Position numbers and translations under genes: made by a program. The notes beneath the pieces were generated by a model, which was not told the origin of the DNA, made no database searches, and saw only the letters and a program-made list of their open reading frames with translations. Below are positions 48,999 to 59,229 of a stretch of 64,000 bases of DNA, one piece after another. Each line of letters begins with the position of its first letter. Positions within the stretch are counted from its first letter, which is position 1. The stretch comes from Micromonospora terminaliae (GTDB lineage Bacteria; Actinomycetota; Actinomycetes; Mycobacteriales; Micromonosporaceae): the NCBI RefSeq assembly GCF_009671205.1, contig NZ_CP045309.1, forward strand, positions 2,852,001 to 2,916,000, in the 5' to 3' direction.

Positions 48999-50408
48999 GT
49001 GTTGACTTCCGACGTCGTACTCAGCGGTCGGTACCGCCTTGATGACCGTGTCGCCACCGGCGGCATGGGCGACGTCTGGCGTGCCACGGACCTGGTGCTC
49101 GGCCGCCCGGTCGCCGTGAAGGTCCTGCTGCCCGCCCTGGTCTCCGATCCCGACTTCATCGCCCGCTTCCGCGCCGAGGCGCGGATCATGGCCTCCCTGC
49201 GCCACGCGGGCGTGGTCCAGGTCTTCGACTGCGGCGAGGACGAGCTGCCCGACGGCAGCCGGGCCGACTACCTCGTGATGGAGTTCGTGGCCGGCGAGCC
49301 GCTCTCCCGCCGCATCGAGGCGTCCGGGCAGCTCGACGTCGGCGAGACGATGTCGATCGTGGCGCAGGTGGCCCAGGCCCTGCACGGGGCGCACACCCGG
49401 GGCATCGTCCACCGGGACGTGAAGCCCAGCAACCTGCTCGTGCAGGACGACGGCACCGTGGTGCTGGTCGACTTCGGGGTGGCCCGCTCGACCAACGTGA
49501 CGAGCATCACCAGCACGAACGCGGTGCCCGGCACCGCCCTCTACATGGCCCCCGAGCAGGCCGCCGGCCGGCCGGTCTCCGGCGCCACCGACATCTACGC
49601 GCTCGGCGCCGTGGCCTACTGCTGCCTCACCGGCAGCCCGCCGTTCACCGGTGACAACCCGCTCCAGGTGGCCGTCCGGCACCTCGACGACGAGCCGCCG
49701 GAGCTCCCGGTGGAGATCCCGCAGCCGGTCCGGGACCTGGTGGCCCGCGCCCTGGCGAAGGACCCGGCGGACCGTTACCCCACCGCGGCCGCCATGGCCG
49801 AGGCCGCGCGCGCGGCCGCGTCCGAGTCGCCCACCGCCATGGTGCCGGTGACGCTGCGCACCGCGACCGGGTCGGGCCGCACCCGGGACGACCTGACCGC
49901 CACCGCGCCTGGGGCCCTCGTGGCACCGGCCCGCCGGGCGGGTCGCCGCGGCACGCTGGTCGGCGCCGCGGCCGCGGTGCTGGTGGCACTCACCGCGCTG
50001 GGCGCCGCCCTGGGCGCGGCCAAGAACGCCGACGCGCCGGCCACCCACATCGACACGACCGCGCCGGCCGTTGCCCCGAGCAACTCGGTCGCGGACGCCG
50101 CGGTCACCGAGGGGCCGCCGACGGACGCGGGCGACGACGGGTACCACCCGGTGCGCCCCACCGGCCGGCCGTCGACGTCGGCCTCGGCGACGCCGAGCCC
50201 CTCCGCGAGCGGATCGGCCCAGCCGAGCCCGTCCGACGTCCCGTCGACCCTGCCGACCGCGCCGAGCACGGCCCCGACCACCAGCTCCCCGCCGGTGGAG
50301 ACCACCGCGCCGACCGAGACCACCACGACCACGACCGACCCCGCCGGTGGCGGTGACGGCGGAGGCGGCGGCGAGGGCGGCGCGGTCGAGCCGGCGTCGA
50401 ACCGCTGA
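48999..50408 (+). CDS. PknB-type Ser/Thr protein kinase with extracytoplasmic Thr-rich tail
   Basis: 469 residues. Kinase domain about 10-270: RVATGGMGDVWRA, VAVKVL, GIVHRDVKPSNLL, VLVDFGVA and TALYMAPEQ are all present, so it is active in principle. A TM helix (RRGTLVGAAAAVLVALTALGAAL, about 308-330) leads to a Pro/Thr/Ser-rich exterior of about 130 residues with no PASTA domain. Probably leaderless GTG start following TACGGT. It stands near the ABC exporter genes, without proven connection. Confidence 0.92.
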   Translation: MLTSDVVLSGRYRLDDRVATGGMGDVWRATDLVLGRPVAVKVLLPALVSDPDFIARFRAEARIMASLRHAGVVQVFDCGEDELPDGSRADYLVMEFVAGEPLSRRIEASGQLDVGETMSIVAQVAQALHGAHTRGIVHRDVKPSNLLVQDDGTVVLVDFGVARSTNVTSITSTNAVPGTALYMAPEQAAGRPVSGATDIYALGAVAYCCLTGSPPFTGDNPLQVAVRHLDDEPPELPVEIPQPVRDLVARALAKDPADRYPTAAAMAEAARAAASESPTAMVPVTLRTATGSGRTRDDLTATAPGALVAPARRAGRRGTLVGAAAAVLVALTALGAALGAAKNADAPATHIDTTAPAVAPSNSVADAAVTEGPPTDAGDDGYHPVRPTGRPSTSASATPSPSASGSAQPSPSDVPSTLPTAPSTAPTTSSPPVETTAPTETTTTTTDPAGGGDGGGGGEGGAVEPASNR

Positions 50409-50483
50409 CGTACGGGACCGGAGCCGGTCGTCCGTTGACCTGCGGCATCCGGAGCCGGGCAGGACGCTGAGCCGCGGCAGCCG

Positions 50484-50521
50484 GTCGAGCCGGCCCGCGG
50501 CTGTCGCGGGACCGGCTCGAC
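50484..50521. terminator. Bidirectional hairpin between kinase and permease genes
   Basis: 16-base arms with a single bulged A, five-base loop. It lies between the convergent Ser/Thr-kinase and permease genes. Confidence 0.65.
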
Positions 50522-50541
50522 GCGTCAGGAGGCGCAGGGGA

Positions 50542-53031
50542 TCACTCCGCGCCCAGGGCCGCCACCACGGGCCGCGACAGGGCCCGCCGGGCCGGCAGGA
50601 CCGAGGCGGCCAGCGCGGCGACCACCGCCACCGCGACGATCAGGCCGAGCCGCCCCCACGGCAGCACGAGGGTGAAGTCCCCGCCGATGCGGCCCAGCAC
50701 GGCCATCCCGCCGGCGGCCACGCCGGTGCCCAGCGCGATGCCGAGCAGCGTGCCGACCAGCGCGGTCAGCACCGCCTCGACGGCCAGTACGGCGCGCATC
50801 CCGCCGCGGGTGAGACCGACGGCGCGCAGCACCGCGTTCTCCCGGGTCCGCTCCACCACCGAGAGGGTGAGCGTGTTGGCCACGCCGACCAGCGCGATGA
50901 CCACGGCGAGGCCGAGCAGCGCGGTGACGAAGCCGAGCACCAGGTCGACGGTGCCGGTGAGCATCTTCTTGTAGGCCGCCTGGTCCAGCAGGTTGACCGT
51001 CGGGTACCGGGTGAGGACCGACTCGACGGCGACCCGGGCGGCGTCGGTGGAGACCCCGTCGGCGGGGTCCACCTCGGCGAGGTAGCCGCGCTCGGCCGGG
51101 AAGAGGCGGCTGAAGTCGGCGTCGGCGACGTCCACCACGTGACCGGCGGGCACCGGGCTGCCGGCCAGGGCGGGGTTGTCGTCGGCCACCACGGCGGCCA
51201 CCCGGAACGACCGGCCGGCGAGCGGGACGGTGCTGCCCACCGACCAGCCGCGGGCGGCGGCCAGCTCGCGGTGCACCAGCACCGTGCCCGGCCCCAGCGC
51301 GGCCGGGTCACCGGCGTCCACCGCGGACAGCGTCCGCCGGATCAGCGCCGGGTGCGCGGCGCGTACCTCGATGCCGTCCACCACCCGGCTGCGCTGCTCG
51401 TGCACCACGCCCAGCTCCGGCCGGGCGGCCAGCTCACCGGCCAGCGGCGCCGGCAGGTCCCCGCCGATCCCGGTGACCAGGAAGTCCACTCCGATCTGCG
51501 CGTCCACGGCGCGCTCGATCCCGGCCTTCGCACTGCCCGCGCCGACCACGAACGCGGAGACCAGGCCGATGCCGATGACCATGGCGGTGGCGGTGGCCGC
51601 CACCCGGCGCGGGTTGCGCACGGCGTTGGCCACGGCCAGCCCGGCCGGGACGCCGAGCAGCCGGCGGAGAGGCAGGCCGAGCACCCGGACCAGGGCCGGC
51701 ACCAGCACCGGCCCGAACAGCACGATGCCCAGGAAGGCCAGCACCCCGCCCGCGGCGACCAGCGGCACCTGACCGACGATCCCGGCGCCGACCAGGGCGG
51801 CGACACCGGCGGCGAGGACCAGCGCGCCGGCCACGAGCCGGACCCGCCCGGCCCGCCGGGCCGGCTGCACCGCGGCGTCGGTGAGCGCGGCGACCGGCGC
51901 CACCCGGGTGCCCTGCCAGGACGGCACGGCGGCGGCCACCACGGTCAGCAGTGTGCCGAGACCGAGGGACAGCAGCACCGTCCGGGCGGTGACGGTGACC
52001 CCGCCGCCGACCGGCCCGTCCACGGTCGACAGCAGCGCGCCGAGGCCCGCAGCCAGCCCCACCCCGGCCAGCACCCCGACCGCCGAGGCGAGCAGCCCGG
52101 TCAGCGCCGCCTCGCCGAGGGTGGCCCGGTAGACCTGCCCCCGGGTGGCGCCGACCAGCCGCAGCAGCGCGGTCCGCCGGGACCGCTGGGCGAGCACGAT
52201 GGCGAAGGTGTTGGCGATCACGAACCCGGCCACCACCACGGCCACCGCCGCGAACGTGCCCAGGAAAAGCTCGAACTGCCGCCGGTCACGGACCGCGTCG
52301 GCGACCGCCTCGTCGAGGATCGCCGTGCGGTCCCGGACCACGACGTCCGGCCCGACCGCCGCGCGGACCCGGTCCGCGAGCGCCGCCCGGTCCACGCCGG
52401 GCCGCGCGGCCACCATGATGCGGCCGTAGCCGCGCTCGCCGCTGACCGCGAGGGCGTCGGGACCGGCCAGGCCGATGAAGGGGCCGCCGACGTCGCGGGA
52501 GCTGCCGGCCACGTCGACGGTGCCGACCAGGGTGTACGGGCGGGCCGGCCCGCCGTTCCCGCCGACGCGTACCGGGGCGCCGAGGGTGAAGTGCTGGTCG
52601 GCGACGGTCTCCTCGTCGAGCACCAGTTCGCCGGCCCGCTGCGGCAGCCGCCCGGCGACCACGTCGTACGACTGGAGGGCCGGGTCGGTGGGGATCGCGG
52701 CGAGGACGGCGTAACCGAGCACGGGCCGGCCGTCGGCGCCCACCACACCGGCGGTGCCGGTCAGTTCCCCCTCGGCGGCGGCCACCCCGTCGACCGCGCG
52801 TACCCGGTCGACCAGGGACGGGGGCAGCGGGGCCGTACCGGCGTACGCGGCCAGGTCGGTGTGCCGGTCGAAGGCGCCGGCCCGCTCGTACGCCCCGGCG
52901 CGCATGCCGTCGGTGAACATGAGGGTGCCGGCCACGAAGGCGACGCCGAGGACGATGGCCAGCGACGAGAGCAGCAGGCGCAGCCCCTCGGCGCGGACCT
53001 GGCGCAGGGTCAGGCGCAGCATCCCGGTCAC
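50542..53031 (-). CDS. FtsX-type ABC transporter permease
   Basis: 829 residues. Two repeats of MacB/FtsX organisation: an N-terminal TM helix (LLLSSLAIVLGVAFVAGTLMF), a large extracytoplasmic domain, then three TM helices ending each half (FAAVAVVVAGFVIANTFAIVL, GLLASAVGVLAGVGLAAG and VALVGVANTLTLSVVERTRENAVLRAVGLTRGGM). GTG at 53031 overlaps the ATPase stop by four bases (GTGA); ATG at 53022 is an alternative. Together with the ATPase it forms a lipid- or peptide-exporting complex. Confidence 0.9.
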   Translation of the reverse strand: MTGMLRLTLRQVRAEGLRLLLSSLAIVLGVAFVAGTLMFTDGMRAGAYERAGAFDRHTDLAAYAGTAPLPPSLVDRVRAVDGVAAAEGELTGTAGVVGADGRPVLGYAVLAAIPTDPALQSYDVVAGRLPQRAGELVLDEETVADQHFTLGAPVRVGGNGGPARPYTLVGTVDVAGSSRDVGGPFIGLAGPDALAVSGERGYGRIMVAARPGVDRAALADRVRAAVGPDVVVRDRTAILDEAVADAVRDRRQFELFLGTFAAVAVVVAGFVIANTFAIVLAQRSRRTALLRLVGATRGQVYRATLGEAALTGLLASAVGVLAGVGLAAGLGALLSTVDGPVGGGVTVTARTVLLSLGLGTLLTVVAAAVPSWQGTRVAPVAALTDAAVQPARRAGRVRLVAGALVLAAGVAALVGAGIVGQVPLVAAGGVLAFLGIVLFGPVLVPALVRVLGLPLRRLLGVPAGLAVANAVRNPRRVAATATAMVIGIGLVSAFVVGAGSAKAGIERAVDAQIGVDFLVTGIGGDLPAPLAGELAARPELGVVHEQRSRVVDGIEVRAAHPALIRRTLSAVDAGDPAALGPGTVLVHRELAAARGWSVGSTVPLAGRSFRVAAVVADDNPALAGSPVPAGHVVDVADADFSRLFPAERGYLAEVDPADGVSTDAARVAVESVLTRYPTVNLLDQAAYKKMLTGTVDLVLGFVTALLGLAVVIALVGVANTLTLSVVERTRENAVLRAVGLTRGGMRAVLAVEAVLTALVGTLLGIALGTGVAAGGMAVLGRIGGDFTLVLPWGRLGLIVAVAVVAALAASVLPARRALSRPVVAALGAE

Positions 53032-53792
53032 CGCCCCGCGAGCGAAGCGCCGGCCTCGAGGCGGGTCAGCGCGTCGAGGACCTGGCCCGCGGTCGGGGCG
53101 TGCAGCTCGTCGACGAGCCGCCCGTCGGCGAGGAAGACCACCCGGTCGGCGTGGGCGGCGGCCTTCGGGTCGTGGGTCACCATGACCACGGTCTGGCCGA
53201 GCGTGTCCACCGCCTCGCGGAGCAGCCGCAGCACCTCCGCGCCGGAGCGCGAGTCCAGGTTGCCCGTGGGCTCGTCGGCGAAGATCACCCACGGCCGGGT
53301 GACCAGGGCCCGGGCCACGGCGACCCGCTGCTGCTGGCCGCCGGACAGCTCGGCCGGCCGGTGCCGGAGGCGGTCGGTGAGGCCCACCGCGGCGACCACC
53401 CGGCCCAGCCACCCGGGGTCGGGCCGCCGCCCGGCGATCGCCAGCGGCAGCACGATGTTCTCCTCGGCGGTGAGGGTGGGCAGCAGGTTGAACTTCTGGA
53501 AGACGAAGCCGATCCGGTCGCGGCGCAGCCGGGTCAGCCGGCGGTCGTCGAGGCGGGCCAGGTCGGCGTCGCCGATGCGCACGCTGCCGGCCGACGGCCG
53601 GTCCAGGCCGGCCAGGCAGTGCAGCAGGGTGGACTTGCCGGACCCGGACGGGCCCATCACGGCGGTGAACCGGGCGGCGGCCAGGTCGAGGTCGACGCCG
53701 TCGAGGGCGACGACGCGGTTCAGCCCCGAGCCGTACTCCTTGCGCAGCCCACGGGCGGTGACGGCGACGCCGGTGGTGGTGGTTGCGGACAA
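53028..53792 (-). CDS. ABC transporter ATP-binding protein, LolD/MacB-type
   Basis: 254 residues. Walker A GPSGSGKST (about 48), Q-loop FVFQKFNLLP, signature LSGGQQQR (about 150) and Walker B VIFADEPTGNLDSRSG are intact. TTG at 53792 has AGGAG seven bases upstream, so the gene starts with a rare codon. It overlaps the permease gene. Likely controlled by the two-component pair encoded upstream on the same strand. Confidence 0.92.
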   Translation of the reverse strand: MSATTTTGVAVTARGLRKEYGSGLNRVVALDGVDLDLAAARFTAVMGPSGSGKSTLLHCLAGLDRPSAGSVRIGDADLARLDDRRLTRLRRDRIGFVFQKFNLLPTLTAEENIVLPLAIAGRRPDPGWLGRVVAAVGLTDRLRHRPAELSGGQQQRVAVARALVTRPWVIFADEPTGNLDSRSGAEVLRLLREAVDTLGQTVVMVTHDPKAAAHADRVVFLADGRLVDELHAPTAGQVLDALTRLEAGASLAGR

Positions 53793-53915
53793 CGTGGTGC
53801 TCCTGTCGGACTGGATCCTGAAGACCCTTCCGACGCTATGGGCGGCACCCCGCGACTGATCTCCACCTGCGCGCTCGACCTCGGTACGCCGGTGGTCGCC
53901 CCCGACCGGGTGGAT

Positions 53916-53937
53916 CCGTACGACCCAGGTCGTACGG
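53916..53937. promoter_or_regulatory. Perfect 10-2-10 inverted repeat upstream of the ABC operon
   Basis: CCGTACGACC and GGTCGTACGG around CA. It is 4 bases after the stop of the LuxR-type regulator gene and about 120 bases ahead of the ABC ATPase start, so it can be a terminator or a LuxR-type regulator site. The length and symmetry suit a dimer binding site. Confidence 0.5.
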
Positions 53938-53941
53938 CGGG

Positions 53942-54607
53942 TCAGCCGCCCGGGGTGACCAGCCCGCTCTCGTAGGCCAGCACCACGGCCTGGACCCGGT
54001 CGCGGAGCTGGAGCTTGGCCAGGATCCGGCCCACGTGGGTCTTCACGGTCGCCTCGGCGACGTGCACCCGCGCGGCGATCTCGGCGTTGGAGAGCCCCTG
54101 CGCGACCAGCAGCAGCACCTCCCGCTCCCGGTCGGTGAGCTGGGCCAGCCGCGGGTCCTCGGTGGGCGCCGGCCCGAGCTGCCCGGCGAACCGGTCGAGC
54201 AGCCGCCGGGTGATCGACGGCGCCACCACCGAGTCGCCCTCGGCGACCACCCGGATCGCGGCGAGCAGGTCCTCCGGCGGGACGTTCTTGAGCAGGAAGC
54301 CGCTGGCCCCGGCGCGCAGCGCGGCGAACGCGTCGGCCTCGGTGTCGAAGGTGGTGAGCACCAGCACCCGCGGGCGGTTCCCGGCCGGCCGGGCGCAGAT
54401 CCGCCGCGTCGCCTCCACGCCGTCCATGGTCGGCATCCGCACGTCCATCACCACCACGTCGGCTTCGACCCGGTCCAGGACCCGCAGCGCGTCCGCACCG
54501 TCGATCGCCTCGCCCACCACGGCGAGGTCGGGTTGCGAGTCGAGCACCATCCGGAACCCGGCACGCACCAGCGCCTGGTCGTCGACGATCACCACCCGGA
54601 CGGTCAT
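53942..54607 (-). CDS. NarL/FixJ-family response regulator
   Basis: 221 residues. The receiver domain has the acidic residues VIVDDQALVRAG, phospho-acceptor Asp in VVVMDVRMPTMDG (about 54) and Lys in FLLKNVPPEDLL. The C-terminal LuxR-type HTH is LTDREREVLLLVAQGLSNAEIAARVHVAEATVKTHVGRILAKLQLRDRVQ. ATG at 54607 overlaps the histidine-kinase stop (ATGA). It is probably an activator of the adjacent ABC exporter genes. Confidence 0.92.
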   Translation of the reverse strand: MTVRVVIVDDQALVRAGFRMVLDSQPDLAVVGEAIDGADALRVLDRVEADVVVMDVRMPTMDGVEATRRICARPAGNRPRVLVLTTFDTEADAFAALRAGASGFLLKNVPPEDLLAAIRVVAEGDSVVAPSITRRLLDRFAGQLGPAPTEDPRLAQLTDREREVLLLVAQGLSNAEIAARVHVAEATVKTHVGRILAKLQLRDRVQAVVLAYESGLVTPGG

Positions 54608-55848
54608 GCCGCCGCCTTCCCTTCCTCGGTGCCCGACGCCGACGGTAGCGGCAGCCGCGCCTCGACCCGCCAGCCCCCGCCCAGCGCGGGGCCGGCGGTG
54701 AGGCTGCCGTCGTACACCCCGACCCGCTCGCGCATGCCGACCAGGCCGTGCCCGCCGGACGGCGCCGGCCGGACCACCGGACGGCCGCGCCCGTCGTCGA
54801 CCGCCCGGACTGCGACGGCGTCGGCGGACCAGTCGAGGCGCAACTCGACCGCCGCGCCCACGCCGGCGTGCTTGAGCGCGTTGGTGAGGCTCTCCTGCAC
54901 GACGCGGTAGACGGTCAGCTCCAGGCCGGGCGGCAGGGCGATCGGGGTGCCGGTGGTGGTGTCGGTGATCCGCAGCCCGGCCGCGCGGAAGCGGTCCAGC
55001 AGGTCGGGCAGCTCGACCAGGGCCGGCCGCCGGTGCGCCGGTTCGGCGGACAGGCCGCCGCCGGGCTCGGCCGCCGCGGCCGGCGCGTCCGCCGGCTCCG
55101 GCCGGCTCGGCTCCCGGAGTACGCCGACCAGGCGCCGCATCTCCTCGAGGGCCTGCCGGCCGGTGTCCGCCACCACCTTGGCCGCCTCCCGCGCGGTGTC
55201 CGGGTCGCGGTCGATGGTGAACCGCACCCCGTCGGCCTGCACGATCATGACGGCCATGCTGTGCGCCACGACGTCGTGCAGCTCGCGGGCGATCCGCGTC
55301 CGTTCCTCGGCGACCGCCGCCCGGGCCTCGGCCTCCCGCTCGCGTTCCAGGGTGGTGGCGCGTTCCTCCAGGCTGACCACGTAGAGCCGGCGGGTGCGCA
55401 CGTTCAGCCCGACCAGCCATACCGCGCCCGTGACCAGGCCGTAGTAGAGCGCGCCGGCCCACCAGGGCGCCTGCGCGGGCATCTGGGCCGCGGCGAGCAG
55501 CACGCCGATCGCGGCGACGATCCCGGCCAGGACGCCGTCGCGCAGCCGGTCGGCGTACTTGACCACGCTGTAGAGCGCGATGAGCACGCCGATGTCATAG
55601 GCCAGCGGGCCCCAGCCGACGACCACTTGGAGCAGCGCGAGCACGGCCACCCCGGCGGCCACCGCCGACGGATGGGTGCGCCGGAACAGCAGGACCAGCG
55701 CCATCACGATCCCGACGGCCGCACCCGCCACGCCGCCGGGCTGGGCGAAGATCCCCAGGACGGCGACGAGGGCCACCAGCCCGGAGACGGCGGCGTCGAA
55801 CGCGACGCTGCGCAGCGGGCGGCCGAAGATGATGCGGTCCACGGTCAC
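54604..55848 (-). CDS. DesK-like sensor histidine kinase
   Basis: 414 residues. Five or six N-terminal TM helices (from VAFDAAVSGLVALVAVLGIF on), then HisKA_3 with ERTRIARELHDVVAHSMAVMIVQADGV (His near 199) and HATPase_c (QESLTNALKHAGVGAAVELRLDW, GHGLVGMRERVGVYDGSL). It pairs with the LuxR-type regulator by a 4-base overlap. Kinases of this layout sense membrane state or envelope drugs. Confidence 0.92.
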   Translation of the reverse strand: MTVDRIIFGRPLRSVAFDAAVSGLVALVAVLGIFAQPGGVAGAAVGIVMALVLLFRRTHPSAVAAGVAVLALLQVVVGWGPLAYDIGVLIALYSVVKYADRLRDGVLAGIVAAIGVLLAAAQMPAQAPWWAGALYYGLVTGAVWLVGLNVRTRRLYVVSLEERATTLEREREAEARAAVAEERTRIARELHDVVAHSMAVMIVQADGVRFTIDRDPDTAREAAKVVADTGRQALEEMRRLVGVLREPSRPEPADAPAAAAEPGGGLSAEPAHRRPALVELPDLLDRFRAAGLRITDTTTGTPIALPPGLELTVYRVVQESLTNALKHAGVGAAVELRLDWSADAVAVRAVDDGRGRPVVRPAPSGGHGLVGMRERVGVYDGSLTAGPALGGGWRVEARLPLPSASGTEEGKAAA

Positions 55849-55887
55849 CCAGGGTACGGTCTCGCGCGCACGTCGATGCTTGCCGCG

Positions 55888-56124
55888 TCACTCCCTGTCA
55901 GTGACGAAGACACCGAGACCCTGGTGTCCGTAGAGTTCGCCGGTCTCGATGAGGATCGTGATCGCCTGTCGCACGGTGGACTGGCTTCCGACCTCGTAAA
56001 GATCGGCCAGCGCCTTGGTGGACGGCAGCTTGTGGCCCGGCGGCCACTCGCCGGAGGCGATGCGTCCCCTGATGTCGGCGATGATCCGCCGGTAGTGCGG
56101 CTCGAACTTCCGTGGTGCGGGCAT
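55888..56124 (-). CDS. Minimal GntR-family regulator
   Basis: 78 residues, consisting of a GntR winged helix only: YRRIIADIRGRIASGEWPPGHKLPSTKALADLYEVGSQSTVRQAITILIETGELYGHQGLGVFV. There is no effector domain, so signals would act by protein partners or by dosage. Start ATG with GGGAG eight bases upstream. The intergenic region above contains a TACC-N9-GGTA symmetry and promoter boxes that it may bind. Confidence 0.88.
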   Translation of the reverse strand: MPAPRKFEPHYRRIIADIRGRIASGEWPPGHKLPSTKALADLYEVGSQSTVRQAITILIETGELYGHQGLGVFVTDRE

Positions 56125-56132
56125 GCGAAGGA

Positions 56133-56146
56133 CTCCCAGCTAGGCA
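56133..56146. repeat. Direct repeat, copy 1 (CTCCCAGCTAGGCA)
   Basis: 14-base sequence that recurs exactly 100 bases later at 56233-56246. The first copy overlaps the ribosome-binding site of the GntR gene on the minus strand. Confidence 0.7.
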
Positions 56147-56189
56147 TGCCCATCTGATCACGCCGTGCGGGAGGACTTCAAGCGCATCG

Positions 56190-56217
56190 TTGACTTTACC
56201 AGTATTGTCGGTAGAGT
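56190..56217 (+). promoter_or_regulatory. Promoter and candidate GntR operator
   Basis: TTGACT (56190-56195), 16-base spacer, TAGAGT (56212-56217) on the plus strand. The spacer holds TACC-N9-GGTA (56197-56213), a GntR-type symmetry. On the minus strand TAAAGT is placed for a divergent promoter. So it can serve both the GntR gene and the plus-strand gene at 56434. Confidence 0.6.
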
Positions 56218-56232
56218 CGACCGGCGAGGGGG

Positions 56233-56246
56233 CTCCCAGCTAGGCA
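56233..56246. repeat. Direct repeat, copy 2 (CTCCCAGCTAGGCA)
   Basis: Second copy of the 14-base element, 100 bases from the first and close to the divergent promoter. It may mark a duplication of the start region of the GntR gene. Confidence 0.7.
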
Positions 56247-56433
56247 CTGCGGCGTCACCTCTCGGAGCGGCGTCCGGCGGCCCGGCCGTCCCGCTGCTCC
56301 GACCACAGCCCCGGCACCAGATGCCATCGACAGGCCCGGGGCGGGTGCCGGGCTCCGGCCGGCTCGGGCGCGCGGTCGCGCCGGCCGCCCCCGCCCGCCT
56401 CGGCGCCGCCCTCTGCCGCTCCCAGGGAGAGTC

Positions 56434-56730
56434 ATGGACTCCACCGACACCGCAACCGAGCCGCGCTGGATCATCCATCTACCCACCACGCTCACCCGGC
56501 TCGATCAGGCCACCGCGCTGGCCGTCGCGCTGCGCGAATCGCTGCGCCATGTCACCGCCGTCGACTTCGGCGAGACCACGCTCAGCGAGGAGGATCGCCA
56601 GTTCGTGCGTACCCGGGTCTGGTGCGACGCCCGGCTGCCCGGCGACGCCCGCTGCCTCCGCCCGGCCGACCACGACGGCGCCTGCGGCGCGATCACCTGC
56701 GAGGGGAGGGGCGTTCACCGGCGCGGGTGA
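56434..56730 (+). CDS. Small Cys-rich hypothetical protein
   Basis: 98 residues. The N-terminal half is a helical and strand region (DSTDTATEPRWIIHLPTTL, ALAVALRESLRHVTAVDF); the C-terminal part has CDARLPGDARCLRPADHDGACGAITCEG, four Cys and a His that could hold zinc. Ribosome-binding site AGGGAGAG precedes the ATG. It is divergent from the GntR gene and shares the promoter region, so it may be its target. Confidence 0.72.
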   Translation: MDSTDTATEPRWIIHLPTTLTRLDQATALAVALRESLRHVTAVDFGETTLSEEDRQFVRTRVWCDARLPGDARCLRPADHDGACGAITCEGRGVHRRG

Positions 56731-56762
56731 TCAGCGACCGACGCGGGCCGCGGCACCGGCGG

Positions 56763-56809
56763 GATCTTGGACACTTACCGTTCGCACCGAACAGCAAGTG
56801 TCCAAGATC
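56763..56809. repeat. 47-base nested hairpin repeat
   Basis: Perfect 14-base arms (56763-56776, 56796-56809) plus an inner GTTCG-CAC-CGAAC stem (56780-56792), giving a long cruciform. It lies in a gap between the small Cys-rich gene and the DUF305 gene. It has the look of a mobile REP-type palindrome rather than a terminator. Confidence 0.7.
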
Positions 56810-56888
56810 GCCGATACCGGCGACCATGCGCGCGGTCATCCGTTCAGCGGCGCCGGCCGCTCCCGTCGCGCTACCGCGGATCTTGCCG

Positions 56889-57593
56889 TCAGGCGCCGAC
56901 CAGGTCGCGGAGGCGGGCGATCTCGGCGGACTGCTCGACGGCGACGGCGTTCGCGAACTCCTGGAGCGTCTGGTCCGCGCCGACCTTGAGCAGGTCGGTC
57001 GACATGGTCACCGCGCCCTCGTGGTGCGCGGTCATCATCCGCACGAAGAGGCGGTCGAAGTCCGCGCCCCGGGCGGCGGCGAGCTCCCGCATGGCCTCGG
57101 CGGACTGCATCCCCCGCATGGTGCCGTGGTCGTGCCCGGCGACCTCGGCGGGCAGGTCGCGCGCGCCGAGCCAGCCGCGCAGCACCCCGATCTCGGGCCC
57201 CTGGGCGGCGCGGATCCGATCGGCGACGGCGCGTACCCGGGGGTCGGCGGCCCGGTCGGGCGCGAGGGTCGCCATCTCCACCGCCTGCTGGTGGTGCGGG
57301 ATCATCATCCGGACGTACCAGACGTCGAGGCCGTTGTAGCGGGGCGCTGCGGCGTCCCGGACCTCCTGGGCGGCGCGGGTGGCCGCCGGCTCCCCCGGCC
57401 GGCCCGGCACGACGACCGGCGGGGCGTCGGCCGGCGCAGCAGTGCCGGTGGCGCCGGCGGGGCGACCGGCGGGACCGGCCGGAGCGGCCGCCGGGCGGCT
57501 GTCGCCCCGCCCGGCCAGTACCACGCCGACCACGACCGCGAGCGCCACCAACGCTGTGACGGCGAGCTGGACACGTCCCTGCCGGCCGGTCAT
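56889..57593 (-). CDS. DUF305 domain membrane-anchored protein
   Basis: 234 residues. A signal-anchor helix (about 9-27), a Pro/Ala-rich linker, and DUF305 in two repeats: VRMMIPHHQQAVEMA (about 95) and VRMMTAHHEGAVTMS (about 187). The paired His and Met residues suggest copper or other metal binding; the family is often found near copper homeostasis genes. No such genes are near here. Confidence 0.9.
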   Translation of the reverse strand: MTGRQGRVQLAVTALVALAVVVGVVLAGRGDSRPAAAPAGPAGRPAGATGTAAPADAPPVVVPGRPGEPAATRAAQEVRDAAAPRYNGLDVWYVRMMIPHHQQAVEMATLAPDRAADPRVRAVADRIRAAQGPEIGVLRGWLGARDLPAEVAGHDHGTMRGMQSAEAMRELAAARGADFDRLFVRMMTAHHEGAVTMSTDLLKVGADQTLQEFANAVAVEQSAEIARLRDLVGA

Positions 57594-57731
57594 ACGACAC
57601 TCCCTCCGGTCGAGGTGACAGCGATCCTATCCATAGACAAACCCGCTTAGATGTGACCGGGGTCACATTGATGAATGTCATCGACCGGTAAGGTGTGGAA
57701 AATCATCATCCCCTTTCGGAGGGTGCCGCCG

Positions 57732-59186
<1,455 letters not shown>

Positions 59187-59189
59187 CGC

Positions 59190-59224
59190 GCCGGCCGGGT
59201 CCGGGCCCCGACGGGGGGCCGGGC
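59190..59224. terminator. Imperfect hairpin between convergent genes
   Basis: A GCCGGG/CCCGGC-flanked inverted repeat in the 43-base gap between the LVIVD gene and the convergent lipoprotein gene. Confidence 0.5.
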
Positions 59225-59229
59225 CCGGC

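Noticed and set aside
50071-53859. A plus-strand open frame of about 1,260 codons over the ABC transporter genes
   Set aside because: Antisense to permease and ATPase with perfect motifs; its sequence is compositional Arg/Pro/Gln repeats.
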